A stretch of DNA of 64,000 bases from Clostridium_AD sp050717515 (GTDB taxonomy: Bacteria > Bacillota > Clostridia > Clostridiales > Clostridiaceae): the NCBI RefSeq assembly GCF_050717515.1, contig NZ_JBOITL010000024.1:116211-180210 (forward strand). The letters are read 5' to 3'. Positions 36,142-43,586 of the stretch are shown here, piece after piece. The notes beneath the pieces are model-generated. The model worked only from the letters and a program-made list of their open reading frames with translations. It was not told the DNA's origin and did not search any database. Every line of letters begins with the position of its first letter. The first letter of the stretch is position 1. Both the position numbers and the translations under genes were made by a program.

Positions 36142-36870
36142 ATGAGAACGGTATATTTTTATTTACGCTTTATTATTGATTTTATTGGGAAAGCTTTTAA
36201 GAAAATAAAACTTAATAGCATAAAAAAGCATAAAACTACAGAAGAGGTGGATGCTTATTTAGCTAAGGTGGTTGATGAGTGGTCTAATTTTGTACTTAAG
36301 ATTGCAGGTTTGCATTTAACTGTTATAGGAAAAGAGAATATACCAAATGAACCTTGTGTTTTTGTGGGAAATCATCAAAGTAATTTTGATACACCAGTAA
36401 TATTATCTAACATGAATAGACTCACAGGCGCAGTTGCCAAAAAAGAAATGGAAAAAATACCAGTAATGAGCTACTGGATGAAGCAAATCCATTCTGTATT
36501 TATGGATAGAGAAAATCCAAGAGAGGCTTTGAAGGCGATTTCAGAAGGGGTAGAAAATTTAAAGAATGGATATTCTATGATTATTTTTCCGGAAGGCACT
36601 AGAAGTAGAAGTAATAATGTAGGTGAATTTAAGAAAGGTAGTATGAGGCTTGCAATAAAGGCTGGGGTACCAATTGTTCCTATAACCTTTTATGATACTT
36701 ATAAAGCCATGGAAGGTAATAATGGAAAAATTAAAAAAGCAAATGCTAAGCTTATTATAGATAAACCTATATATATGGATAAAATGTCAAAGGAAGAAAA
36801 AGCTGAAATGTCAGAAATCGTAAAAAATATAATCCAGGCAAATATAAATATGGAAAATGAAAAAAAATAA
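36142..36870 (+). CDS. plsC: 1-acyl-sn-glycerol-3-phosphate acyltransferase PlsC
   Basis: A 242-residue membrane-associated enzyme that adds the second acyl chain to lysophosphatidate. The catalytic HX4D motif is NHQSNFDTP near 78, the substrate site is FPEGTRSRSN near 150, and VPIVPITFYD follows. Length is typical. AAAGGAAT precedes the ATG. It stands as a single gene ending in a bidirectional terminator. Confidence 0.92.
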   Translation: MRTVYFYLRFIIDFIGKAFKKIKLNSIKKHKTTEEVDAYLAKVVDEWSNFVLKIAGLHLTVIGKENIPNEPCVFVGNHQSNFDTPVILSNMNRLTGAVAKKEMEKIPVMSYWMKQIHSVFMDRENPREALKAISEGVENLKNGYSMIIFPEGTRSRSNNVGEFKKGSMRLAIKAGVPIVPITFYDTYKAMEGNNGKIKKANAKLIIDKPIYMDKMSKEEKAEMSEIVKNIIQANINMENEKK

Positions 36871-36872
36871 GA

Positions 36873-36919
36873 AAAGAAGCAGTTTAGTCATCACCTCGGT
36901 GCGGCTTAGCTGCTTCTTT
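36873..36919. terminator. Terminator between plsC and gapN
   Basis: AAAGAAGCAG pairs with CTGCTTCTTT around a structured 27-nt loop; A- and T-rich flanks allow use on both strands by the two convergent genes. Confidence 0.7.
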
Positions 36920-36927
36920 AAATTATT

Positions 36928-38376
36928 CTATGGATTTATGAGTAAAACTGTAGCTTTTGATCTGGTCATAGCCTCAATACTATATTTTATGCCTTGAGTA
37001 CCCATGCCGGAGGATTTTGTTCCTGTGAAAGGGAAATGGTCAGGGCCTCTTTCAGGTTTATTATTAATTTGAACGGTACCTACCTCCAGGCGATTTGCAA
37101 TATTAAAGGCATCATCTATATTTTTAGTATAAACAGAAGTTTGAAGACCATATTCAGATCTGTTAGCTATATTTATAGCTTCCTCAATATTTTTAACTCT
37201 AATAACTGGGAGCACTGGGCCAAAGGGTTCCTCCCAAGCGAGCCTCATATCCGTAGTTACATTATCAAATAAGGTTGGGTAAACTAAATTATTATTTCGT
37301 TTATTTCCACATAATAGTGTAGCCCCATGACTTATTGCATCATCTATAAGTTCTTGAACGTAGTCTGCAGCTTTATTATCTATGAGTGGAGTTATATCAC
37401 AATCATCTTCAGGATTTCCAACTTTTAGCAATTTGATATTTTTCATTAATTCGCGTGTGAGGTTATCGGCAACATCATTTAAAACTAAAACTCTTTTAAC
37501 TGCGGTGCATCTTTGGCCAGAATAGCTAAAGGCTCCAGCAACGATATCTTTTCCAGCACTTTCAATATCAGCATCGCAAAGTATTATAGCAGCATCTTTG
37601 CCACCAAGTTCCATAATCATAGGTACCATGCCAGCAATTACAGCTATATGTTTTCCTACCTGCGTACTTCCAGTAAAGTTTATAAAATTAATATCCTTGT
37701 GGGTTACTAAATAATCACCTATTTCGGAGCCTCTTCCTGTTATTGTGTTTAAAACTCCATGTGGAACACCGGCTTCATGAAAAATTGCAGCCAGATGGAG
37801 TGCACTTATAGATCCTTGTGTGGAAGGCTTTAAAATTACACTATTTCCACCAATGAGGGCTGGGGCGATTTTAGATGCAGAAAGATTAATAGGATAATTA
37901 AAAGGGGAGATTGCAAGCACAACGCCAACTGGTACTTTAGTGACAAAGGATATTTTATTTTTCTTAAAACCAGGGAAATTATCTGCACCTATGGTTTCCC
38001 CTTCTAAATGTTTACCAGCATCAGCAGTAAATCTAATGAAATCCGCAGTCCTTTTTATCTCAGCAATGCAGGAATGCTTGTCTTTAGCAATTTCCACTTG
38101 CATGATGTGAGACAGATAATCAACATTTTCTTGGATTAAAGTAGCCGCTTTATGCAAAACTTCCCCGCGAGAGCTAAGGGCCATATTAGCCCAAATTTTT
38201 TGAGAAACTTTTGAATTTGCAATAACTAGATTAGCTTCCTCTTTGCTCATAGCTGGGATTTTACCTACTAAACTATTGTCAACAGGAGAGAAAATATCTA
38301 TGGTATTATTAGACGTAACCCATTCACCATTAAATAAATTTTTATAATTTTTATCTTGGCACATACTATGGAACAA
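36928..38376 (-). CDS. gapN: NADP-dependent non-phosphorylating glyceraldehyde-3-phosphate dehydrogenase
   Basis: A 482-residue aldehyde dehydrogenase. GapN oxidises glyceraldehyde-3-phosphate directly to 3-phosphoglycerate with NADP, giving NADPH for biosynthesis. Motifs: ISPFNYPINLSASKIAPAL, INFTGSTQVGK, MELGGKDAAI with the general base Glu near 251, SGQRCTAVKRV with the catalytic Cys near 285, and LAWEEPFGPVLP. These follow the streptococcal GapN closely. Start TTG at 38376 because GGGGTGA lies 6 bp before it; the ATG four codons later has none. A 12-bp hairpin lies in its upstream region. Confidence 0.92.
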   Translation of the reverse strand: MFHSMCQDKNYKNLFNGEWVTSNNTIDIFSPVDNSLVGKIPAMSKEEANLVIANSKVSQKIWANMALSSRGEVLHKAATLIQENVDYLSHIMQVEIAKDKHSCIAEIKRTADFIRFTADAGKHLEGETIGADNFPGFKKNKISFVTKVPVGVVLAISPFNYPINLSASKIAPALIGGNSVILKPSTQGSISALHLAAIFHEAGVPHGVLNTITGRGSEIGDYLVTHKDINFINFTGSTQVGKHIAVIAGMVPMIMELGGKDAAIILCDADIESAGKDIVAGAFSYSGQRCTAVKRVLVLNDVADNLTRELMKNIKLLKVGNPEDDCDITPLIDNKAADYVQELIDDAISHGATLLCGNKRNNNLVYPTLFDNVTTDMRLAWEEPFGPVLPVIRVKNIEEAINIANRSEYGLQTSVYTKNIDDAFNIANRLEVGTVQINNKPERGPDHFPFTGTKSSGMGTQGIKYSIEAMTRSKATVLLINP

Positions 38377-38414
38377 TATGAATCACCCCGCTTTAAAATT
38401 GTTATGTTAGGCAG

Positions 38415-38458
38415 AAACAAACAAATAACAAGAATACTTGCTTGCAATTTGTTTGTTT
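38415..38458 (-). promoter_or_regulatory. Hairpin in the gapN upstream region
   Basis: AAACAAACAAAT (38415-38426) is an exact reverse complement of 38447-38458, with a 20-nt loop that contains CAAG-AATA-CTTG. It lies 39 bp before the gapN start, with no T-run next to it. It may be an operator or an RNA leader element. Confidence 0.45.
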
Positions 38459-38540
38459 GTGTTCCATTATAGTATTAACCAAAGATAAGTATATTATTAT
38501 TTTAGAGCACTGTAATGATATTACAACAACAGAGTGATGA

Positions 38541-38849
38541 TTAGTTGTGCCGTTTAGTTATGAGGTCTTGGATTATAGATATTTTAGATTGTAGTAATGC
38601 ATTTTGATTTTTAAGTTTTAATATATTATTTTGAGCTTCATTATTTTCATTATTTAAAACCTTTAATGTGTTTTGTAGTTTCTTGTTTGTGTCCATTTTC
38701 TCACTAATAATTGGTTTATACATTTTGTTTAAAGTAAAATTATTATTGATTAAAAGGTTTATTTTATTATAAAATTGAATTAGGAATAATTTATTTTTAT
38801 CATGTATATATTTTAAATTGGAAATAATCCAATCTATAAATTTATTCAT
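38541..38849 (-). CDS. Small coiled-coil protein, unknown
   Basis: A 102-residue protein, Lys/Asn-rich. The C-terminal half (about 50-98) is predicted coiled coil, with regular Leu/Ile spacing (LKVLNNENNEAQNNILKLKN). No signal or membrane segment. GAGGTGA lies before the ATG, which supports a real gene. It is divergent from another coiled-coil protein gene 59 bp away, which leaves little room for two separate promoters. Confidence 0.55.
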   Translation of the reverse strand: MNKFIDWIISNLKYIHDKNKLFLIQFYNKINLLINNNFTLNKMYKPIISEKMDTNKKLQNTLKVLNNENNEAQNNILKLKNQNALLQSKISIIQDLITKRHN

Positions 38850-38908
38850 ATATAATCACCTCAATTATATTCTACCTAAAGAATACTAGGAAAGGCAAGG
38901 TAAAATTA

Positions 38909-39349
38909 ATGGATAAAAATAGCAACAACTATTATTTAGAGATAATTAAAAATAAAACTAAGAAGCTAGACCTTAAAAAAGTCCAATATGAATTAGAAAT
39001 AATGCAGCAAAATAATTTACTAGATCATAGTAAGTCTGATATACAGAAATTAAAGTGTAGCAATGATGTGTTACATGATGAATATAATAGTCTAATAAGA
39101 TTACTACAAAAAGAAGGGTTGATTTTCGAGATATGTTTTAGTGAATATATGCCTCAGCCTTGGGATAATCTATTTATAGTAAAAGGTTCAAAGGGTTATG
39201 AATTTCAGAGCAAAACAGGTATTAGATTAATGATGGTAGATGAAAAATTTTTAAAGATTATACAAGATATAGACAAAAAAGATTCCTATAGCTTAATTGT
39301 AATAAGAGTTTGGGATAAAACTGCTTTGGTTCAGTTAAGATTTATTTGA
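38909..39349 (+). CDS. Small protein with N-terminal coiled coil, unknown
   Basis: A 146-residue soluble protein. Residues 10-75 form a coiled coil; residues 80-146 look like a compact alpha/beta domain (GLIFEICFSEYMPQPWDNLF, then SYSLIVIRVWDKTALVQLRF). No family is recognised. AAGGCAAGG precedes the ATG. It is followed by a strong bidirectional terminator. Confidence 0.55.
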   Translation: MDKNSNNYYLEIIKNKTKKLDLKKVQYELEIMQQNNLLDHSKSDIQKLKCSNDVLHDEYNSLIRLLQKEGLIFEICFSEYMPQPWDNLFIVKGSKGYEFQSKTGIRLMMVDEKFLKIIQDIDKKDSYSLIVIRVWDKTALVQLRFI

Positions 39350-39404
39350 AAAGTTTTAACGATATTTCAGATGATGATTTAAAGTAGGTTTATAGAATTT
39401 ATTT

Positions 39405-39450
39405 TAATAAAAAAGAAGTTGAATTTTAAACTTCAACTTCTTTTTTATTA
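39405..39450. terminator. Bidirectional terminator
   Basis: A long stem, AAAAAAGAAGTTGA with TTCAACTTCTTTTTT, with A-run and T-run on either side, between two convergent genes. Confidence 0.88.
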
Positions 39451-39461
39451 TGTTAGAATAG

Positions 39462-39683
39462 TTATTTAACTTCAGTTCTATCTCTGTCTGTATCTCTGTC
39501 TCTTCCTAATAAGGATAAAGAATAAAGACCAGCTATACCTACTAGAGCAAATATAATTCTAGTAAATGCTGTACCAGTACCAAATAAGCTTGATACTAGG
39601 TCAAATCGGAAAAATCCAATTAGTCCCCAATTTACAGCTCCTATAATAACCAATACGAGTGCAGTAGTATCTAATGCTTTCAA
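39462..39683 (-). CDS. DUF378 family small membrane protein
   Basis: A 73-residue protein with two membrane helices (about 6-26 and 40-60). The family pattern is clear: LVIIGAVNWGLIGFFRFDLV. The tail is charged (RDRDTDRDRTEVK). Function of DUF378 is unknown. Start TTG at 39683 is preferred because AAGGAG lies 9 bp before it and family members begin there; the ATG at 39692 touches the ribosome binding site. Confidence 0.8.
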   Translation of the reverse strand: MKALDTTALVLVIIGAVNWGLIGFFRFDLVSSLFGTGTAFTRIIFALVGIAGLYSLSLLGRDRDTDRDRTEVK

Positions 39684-39763
39684 CGTATACATCTCCTTTT
39701 TAATAAGTTTTCAGTACTAGTGTTTACAATTTTTTAAAAATTATTACTGCATTATAAAAAAAA

Positions 39764-40147
39764 TTATTTTATTTCACCATGGATTTCATAGTGGGTGACT
39801 TCTTTTATCACATTGTCGCCTTCAACAAAGACTACTATAGGTTTGAATTTTCTAGCTTTTTCTTCGCTTATTAGGCAATAAGTCATAATTATTATTTTGT
39901 CTCCAGGCTGAACACATCTTGCAGCTGCGCCATTTATACACATAACTCCACTGCCAGGCTCTCCAGCAATAGCATAAGTTTCAAATCTTTCTCCATTATC
40001 GATATCAACGATTTGAACTTTTTCATATTCTAGAATATTTGCATTGTCCATTAGTAATTTATCTATAGTTATACTTCCAACATAGTTTAATTTAGCTTCT
40101 GTAATAACAGCTCTGTGTATTTTGGATTTTAACATAGTTATTATCAA
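39764..40147 (-). CDS. panD: Aspartate 1-decarboxylase PanD
   Basis: A 127-residue pyruvoyl enzyme that makes beta-alanine from aspartate for pantothenate. It is self-cleaved between Gly24 and Ser25, seen here as NYVGSITID. MLKSKIHRA near the start and GAAARCVQPGD are family motifs. Start TTG at 40147: GGGGGGG lies 6 bp before it, whereas the in-frame ATG four codons later is 18 bp away, and the four extra residues agree with homologues. Last gene of the pan operon. Confidence 0.95.
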   Translation of the reverse strand: MIITMLKSKIHRAVITEAKLNYVGSITIDKLLMDNANILEYEKVQIVDIDNGERFETYAIAGEPGSGVMCINGAAARCVQPGDKIIIMTYCLISEEKARKFKPIVVFVEGDNVIKEVTHYEIHGEIK

Positions 40148-40193
40148 TTGTTACCCCCCCTGTTATGATTCCTGATTTTCTTATTAGTCTTTT

Positions 40194-41042
40194 TTATTCT
40201 GCTTGCCATATAAAATTATCTATTAATCTTGTTTTTCCAATATATACAGCTATGGCAACAAGAATAGGTTTATCAATGATTTCTATAGTAGTAAGGGACA
40301 GAGCATCTACAACTTCTATATAATCTATTTTAGCTAAAACTTCGCTTTTAAGTCCATTTTTTATGATTTCTTTTAAAAGCTTAGCAGAGTTTTCACCGGT
40401 TGATAACAGCTCTTTACCTTTAGTTAAGCTTTTGTTTAAAATCAAAGCTGCTTGTCTTTCTTTTGAGGATAAATAATTATTACGAGAGCTTTTTGCAAGG
40501 CCATCTTTTTCACGTACAATAGGGCACCCAATAATTTCTATAGGGAAATTCAAGTCGTGAACCATTCTTTTTATTACAGCTAACTGCTGAGCATCTTTTT
40601 CACCAAAATAAGCTTTATCAGGTGAAACTATATTAAAGAGCTTTGAAACTACAGTGCATACGCCGTCGAAATGGCCAGGCCTTTTAGCTCCACATAAGCC
40701 ATTTGTAAGGCCATTTACTGAGACATTTGTTAAACCGTCCCCGTAATACATTTCTGAAACTTCTGGAGCAAAGATTAAATGTGCTCCAGCATCTTCACAT
40801 AGAATTGTATCTCTAGCTAAATCCTTTGGGTAAGAAGCCAGATCTTCTTTAGGACCAAACTGAATAGGATTTACAAATATACTTACTACAATTTTTTCAT
40901 TTTCACTTGCAGCGCGTTTTATAAGACTTGCATGCCCCTCATGTAAATATCCCATGGTAGGAACTAAGGCAATGCTGTAGCCTTCTTTTTTCCAAGCTTT
41001 CACTTGACTTCTAACTTCTATAATAGTTTTTACAGTATTCAT
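40194..41042 (-). CDS. panC: Pantothenate synthetase PanC
   Basis: A 282-residue enzyme that joins pantoate and beta-alanine with ATP. Motifs: VPTMGYLHEGHASLI (HEGH replaces HIGH) near 30, FVNPIQFGPKEDL, and GLAKSSRNNYLS near 183. The ATG at 41042 gives the normal N terminus, but no Shine-Dalgarno lies next to it; AAAGGAAG is about 55 bp upstream, followed by a mini-ORF and a hairpin (see separate entry). Third gene of the panGBCD operon. Confidence 0.95.
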   Translation of the reverse strand: MNTVKTIIEVRSQVKAWKKEGYSIALVPTMGYLHEGHASLIKRAASENEKIVVSIFVNPIQFGPKEDLASYPKDLARDTILCEDAGAHLIFAPEVSEMYYGDGLTNVSVNGLTNGLCGAKRPGHFDGVCTVVSKLFNIVSPDKAYFGEKDAQQLAVIKRMVHDLNFPIEIIGCPIVREKDGLAKSSRNNYLSSKERQAALILNKSLTKGKELLSTGENSAKLLKEIIKNGLKSEVLAKIDYIEVVDALSLTTIEIIDKPILVAIAVYIGKTRLIDNFIWQAE

Positions 41043-41043
41043 T

Positions 41044-41104
41044 TTTGGGGGACAAAACAAGTTGTGATTAAATGCAGCTTACTTTGTCCATTTCACTTCC
41101 TTTC
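41044..41104 (-). promoter_or_regulatory. panC translation-initiation leader: distant SD, mini-ORF and hairpin
   Basis: In the 71 bp between panB and panC, AAAGGAAG (about 41097-41104) precedes an ATG that opens a 7-codon frame (MDKVSCI, 41068-41091). GGACAAAGTAAG can pair over 12 bp with CTTGTTTTGTCC, with two G-U pairs, and folds most of the interval. The panC ATG follows 7 nt after the stem. Confidence 0.45.
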
Positions 41105-41113
41105 TAATGTTAA

Positions 41114-41941
41114 TTAGTATAATTTTTTTAAAATTTCATCATCTATTTTAAAACAGTGTTCTTGGCTAGGGAAAGTTCCTTCACTAACCTCTTTAATATA
41201 TGATTTAAATCCATCTCTCATGATATCTCCAACATTAGCAAAGGTTTTTACAAACTTAGGTTTGAAATCTGAGAACATATTAAGCATATCTTGATATACT
41301 AAAATTTGACCGTCACAGCCACCACCAGCACCTATTCCAATAGTTGGTATGGATATTTCCTTTGATATTATATCTGCGAGTTTTGAGGGTATACATTCAA
41401 GTACAATAGCAAAGGCGCCTGCAGCCTCTATTTTTTTTGCATCTTCTATAAGCTTTTTCGCATCAACAATATTTTTACCTTGGACTTTAAAGCCTCCAAA
41501 CATATTAACAGATTGAGGAGTTAGCCCTATATGACCCATAACAGGAATCTGAGCATTCACTATAGCTTGAATTTGTGGGCAAACTATAGCGCCACCTTCC
41601 AGTTTTATGGCCTCAGCTCCAGCTTCTTGAACAAATCTTCCTGCATTTTTAACTGCATCATATAGTGAAGTTTGATAGGACATAAAAGGCATATCTGAAA
41701 CTACAAGGGCATTTGTGGTGCCTCGAGTGACAGCCTTAGTATGATGTAACATGTCTTCCATAGTTACGCTTAAGGTGTCCTTGTAGCCAAGACAAACCAT
41801 GCCTAAGGAATCCCCTACTAAAATTCCATTAACACCACATTGGTCAATTAGTTTCGCCATGGAATAATCATAAGCTGTGAGCATTGTTAATTTTTCACCA
41901 GATTTTTTTGCGGATATAAATGTTGAAACAGAATTTTTCAC
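41114..41941 (-). CDS. panB: 3-methyl-2-oxobutanoate hydroxymethyltransferase PanB
   Basis: A 275-residue (beta/alpha)8-barrel enzyme that transfers a hydroxymethyl group from methylene-THF to ketoisovalerate, giving ketopantoate. Seen: MLTAYDYSMAKL, VGDSLGMVCLGY, MGHIGLTPQS, KLEGGA and IGIGAGGGCDGQILVYQDML. The start is GTG at 41941, directly after the panG stop codon, so translation is probably coupled. Confidence 0.95.
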   Translation of the reverse strand: MKNSVSTFISAKKSGEKLTMLTAYDYSMAKLIDQCGVNGILVGDSLGMVCLGYKDTLSVTMEDMLHHTKAVTRGTTNALVVSDMPFMSYQTSLYDAVKNAGRFVQEAGAEAIKLEGGAIVCPQIQAIVNAQIPVMGHIGLTPQSVNMFGGFKVQGKNIVDAKKLIEDAKKIEAAGAFAIVLECIPSKLADIISKEISIPTIGIGAGGGCDGQILVYQDMLNMFSDFKPKFVKTFANVGDIMRDGFKSYIKEVSEGTFPSQEHCFKIDDEILKKLY

Positions 41942-42796
41942 TTAATTATCCTCCTGCATTATTAAATATTCTTTAAGCTTATTATAGTCTTTATCAATAT
42001 GTTTTTTTTCTGATAAGGCTAGTAGCTTTAATGATAGATTTTTATAAATTTGAATATCCCCTATGGGCGCGGCCCCCATATGTTGTTTTACTGTGTTTAA
42101 ATCATTTCTTTCAATAGGACCAGTTAAAGCACTTATAAAGCCTTTGGTTTTTATATTATCAATATTATTTTGGATCAAGGGCAATAATGCCTGTAGCGCA
42201 TCATTTTCACTAATACCACATTGGCTTAGGTAACTGCACCCGGTATTAATTAAAGATAATACTAAATTTGATACTGTGACGTTAGCTAAGTGGTAAAGTG
42301 CCTTATCCTCTTTATTAATAGTAAAAGATTTATTACCTAAAGACCGAATAAAATCTTTAAGTTCATGTATATAATACTCTGGTCCTTCTATTGAAAAATG
42401 AGCATTTTGTAAGTTTTTATAGGAATTATATTTATCGGAAAATGGGAAAATAGGGTGAATTGAATATGCGAATGCATCTGAATTGTTTATATCTAAAAAA
42501 ATGCTAGAGGTTAAAGAACCACTAGTATGACATATTATTTTATTTGTTAAGTTTAAAGTTGATAATTTCTGCAAAACTTCATGAATGGAATCATCAGGAG
42601 TAGTAATAAAAATCATTGAACTATCCTGGACCAAATCATTAATGTTTTCATAAGCTTTTGAGCTAGTAAACTCAGATGCTTCTATAGCATCTTTATAAAA
42701 TTTACTATAGTATCCAGATAGTGTTATTCCTTTTAAAGAAAAATATTTTCCAAGGGAAAAACCTACCTTTCCACAACCAATAAAGCCGATAACCAT
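41942..42796 (-). CDS. panG: Rossmann-fold DUF2520 protein, probable ketopantoate reductase PanG
   Basis: A 284-residue protein. The N-terminal NAD(P)-binding fold has GFIGCGKVGFSLGKYF; the C-terminal half is the helical DUF2520 domain (HLANVTVSNLVLSLI, GPIERNDLNTVKQH). DUF2520-type proteins include, as I recall, the alternative ketopantoate reductase PanG described in Francisella with homologues in Enterococcus and Clostridium. As first gene of an operon with panB, panC and panD, and with no panE here, that reductase step is the likely role. GGAGG lies before the ATG. Confidence 0.72.
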   Translation of the reverse strand: MVIGFIGCGKVGFSLGKYFSLKGITLSGYYSKFYKDAIEASEFTSSKAYENINDLVQDSSMIFITTPDDSIHEVLQKLSTLNLTNKIICHTSGSLTSSIFLDINNSDAFAYSIHPIFPFSDKYNSYKNLQNAHFSIEGPEYYIHELKDFIRSLGNKSFTINKEDKALYHLANVTVSNLVLSLINTGCSYLSQCGISENDALQALLPLIQNNIDNIKTKGFISALTGPIERNDLNTVKQHMGAAPIGDIQIYKNLSLKLLALSEKKHIDKDYNKLKEYLIMQEDN

Positions 42797-43100
42797 AATA
42801 TCGCCTCCAATGTAATACAGTATAAAAGTACCTCAGATTGAGGATGGGAGACTCCTGTATAGCTGTCTCATTCATAAAGATATGAGCAGAATAAACAAAC
42901 TAAACTATTTTAATAATATGTTAAACAATTAGGTGCAGTTCGTGTCCGATACTACCCACAAATATTTTATCATAATTTTTTTCTGAATACAAATATAAAT
43001 ATATAAAATAATGCATAAGCTATTGATATATATTGAAAAATGTTTGATAATGTATAGTATACGTTTATTTTTATGTAAATTATAGAAAAGAGGGGATAAA
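42797..43100. other. Divergent intergenic region before panG
   Basis: About 300 bp without a supported gene. On the panG side there are small hairpins: CCTCA-GAT-TGAGG at 42831-42843 and CTCAT/ATGAG at 42867-42886. It does not match a riboswitch that I can recognise. On the other side lies the promoter at 43033. Confidence 0.4.
43033..43060 (+). promoter_or_regulatory. Promoter of the small membrane protein gene
   Basis: TTGAAA (43033-43038) and TAGTAT (43055-43060) are separated by 16 bp, 40 bp before the start codon. Confidence 0.45.
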
Positions 43101-43472
43101 ATGAGTACCTTTATGACAATACTTAGCATCGTGGCATTTTCAATTGTTGTTCTTGTGGTATATAGTCTTTTAAAAGCTTATGTACTATATAAGATAAAAG
43201 TTAACAAGTGGGTAATACTTGGATTAGCTATAACATTATTTGTGGTGCCTATGCTAATATGGCCTGCTATGCCCAAATATGTAGCTAACTATGTAATACC
43301 AGGATTGTTTGTATTTTTATTTTTATGGTTTATGGATTTGTCAGGCTTTATTAAAAAGAGAACTGCTACTCCAACAAATTATACAGGTAGTAATACTAAA
43401 AAAGACAAGAAGGATGACATTATAATGAGGCCTAAGGCTAAACCAAATAGAGTTAAAAACAATAAAAAATAG
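43101..43472 (+). CDS. Small membrane protein with basic tail, unknown
   Basis: A 123-residue protein with three hydrophobic segments (about 5-27, 33-52 and 60-80) and a Lys/Arg-rich cytoplasmic tail after residue 85. No family is recognised. AGAGGGG lies before the ATG. It ends at a strong bidirectional terminator shared with nrdJ. Confidence 0.6.
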   Translation: MSTFMTILSIVAFSIVVLVVYSLLKAYVLYKIKVNKWVILGLAITLFVVPMLIWPAMPKYVANYVIPGLFVFLFLWFMDLSGFIKKRTATPTNYTGSNTKKDKKDDIIMRPKAKPNRVKNNKK

Positions 43473-43473
43473 T

Positions 43474-43518
43474 AAAAAAGGAGTATAAATTTCACATTGA
43501 AATTTATACTCCTTTTTT
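43474..43518. terminator. Bidirectional terminator
   Basis: A 19-bp perfect stem from AAAAAAGGAGTATAAATTT, 7-nt loop, with T-runs on both strands. Ends the small membrane protein gene and, from the other side, nrdJ. Confidence 0.9.
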
Positions 43519-43528
43519 GTGTTAGGTG

Positions 43529-43550
43529 AATTAGTTGTTAACTGTCCCCG
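43529..43550. repeat. Half REP-like unit (GTTAAC core)
   Basis: TAGTTGTTAACTGTCCCC is one arm of the palindrome found complete near 50 kb and 58 kb. The second arm is missing here. Confidence 0.55.
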
Positions 43551-43586
43551 TTGTTTTTACTAGGTTTTCCCCGGGGTTTCTACTGT

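Noticed and set aside
42929..43129. Minus-strand frame of 66 codons upstream of the pan operon
   Set aside because: It overlaps the promoter and start of the forward gene at 43101 and reads as AT-rich noise.
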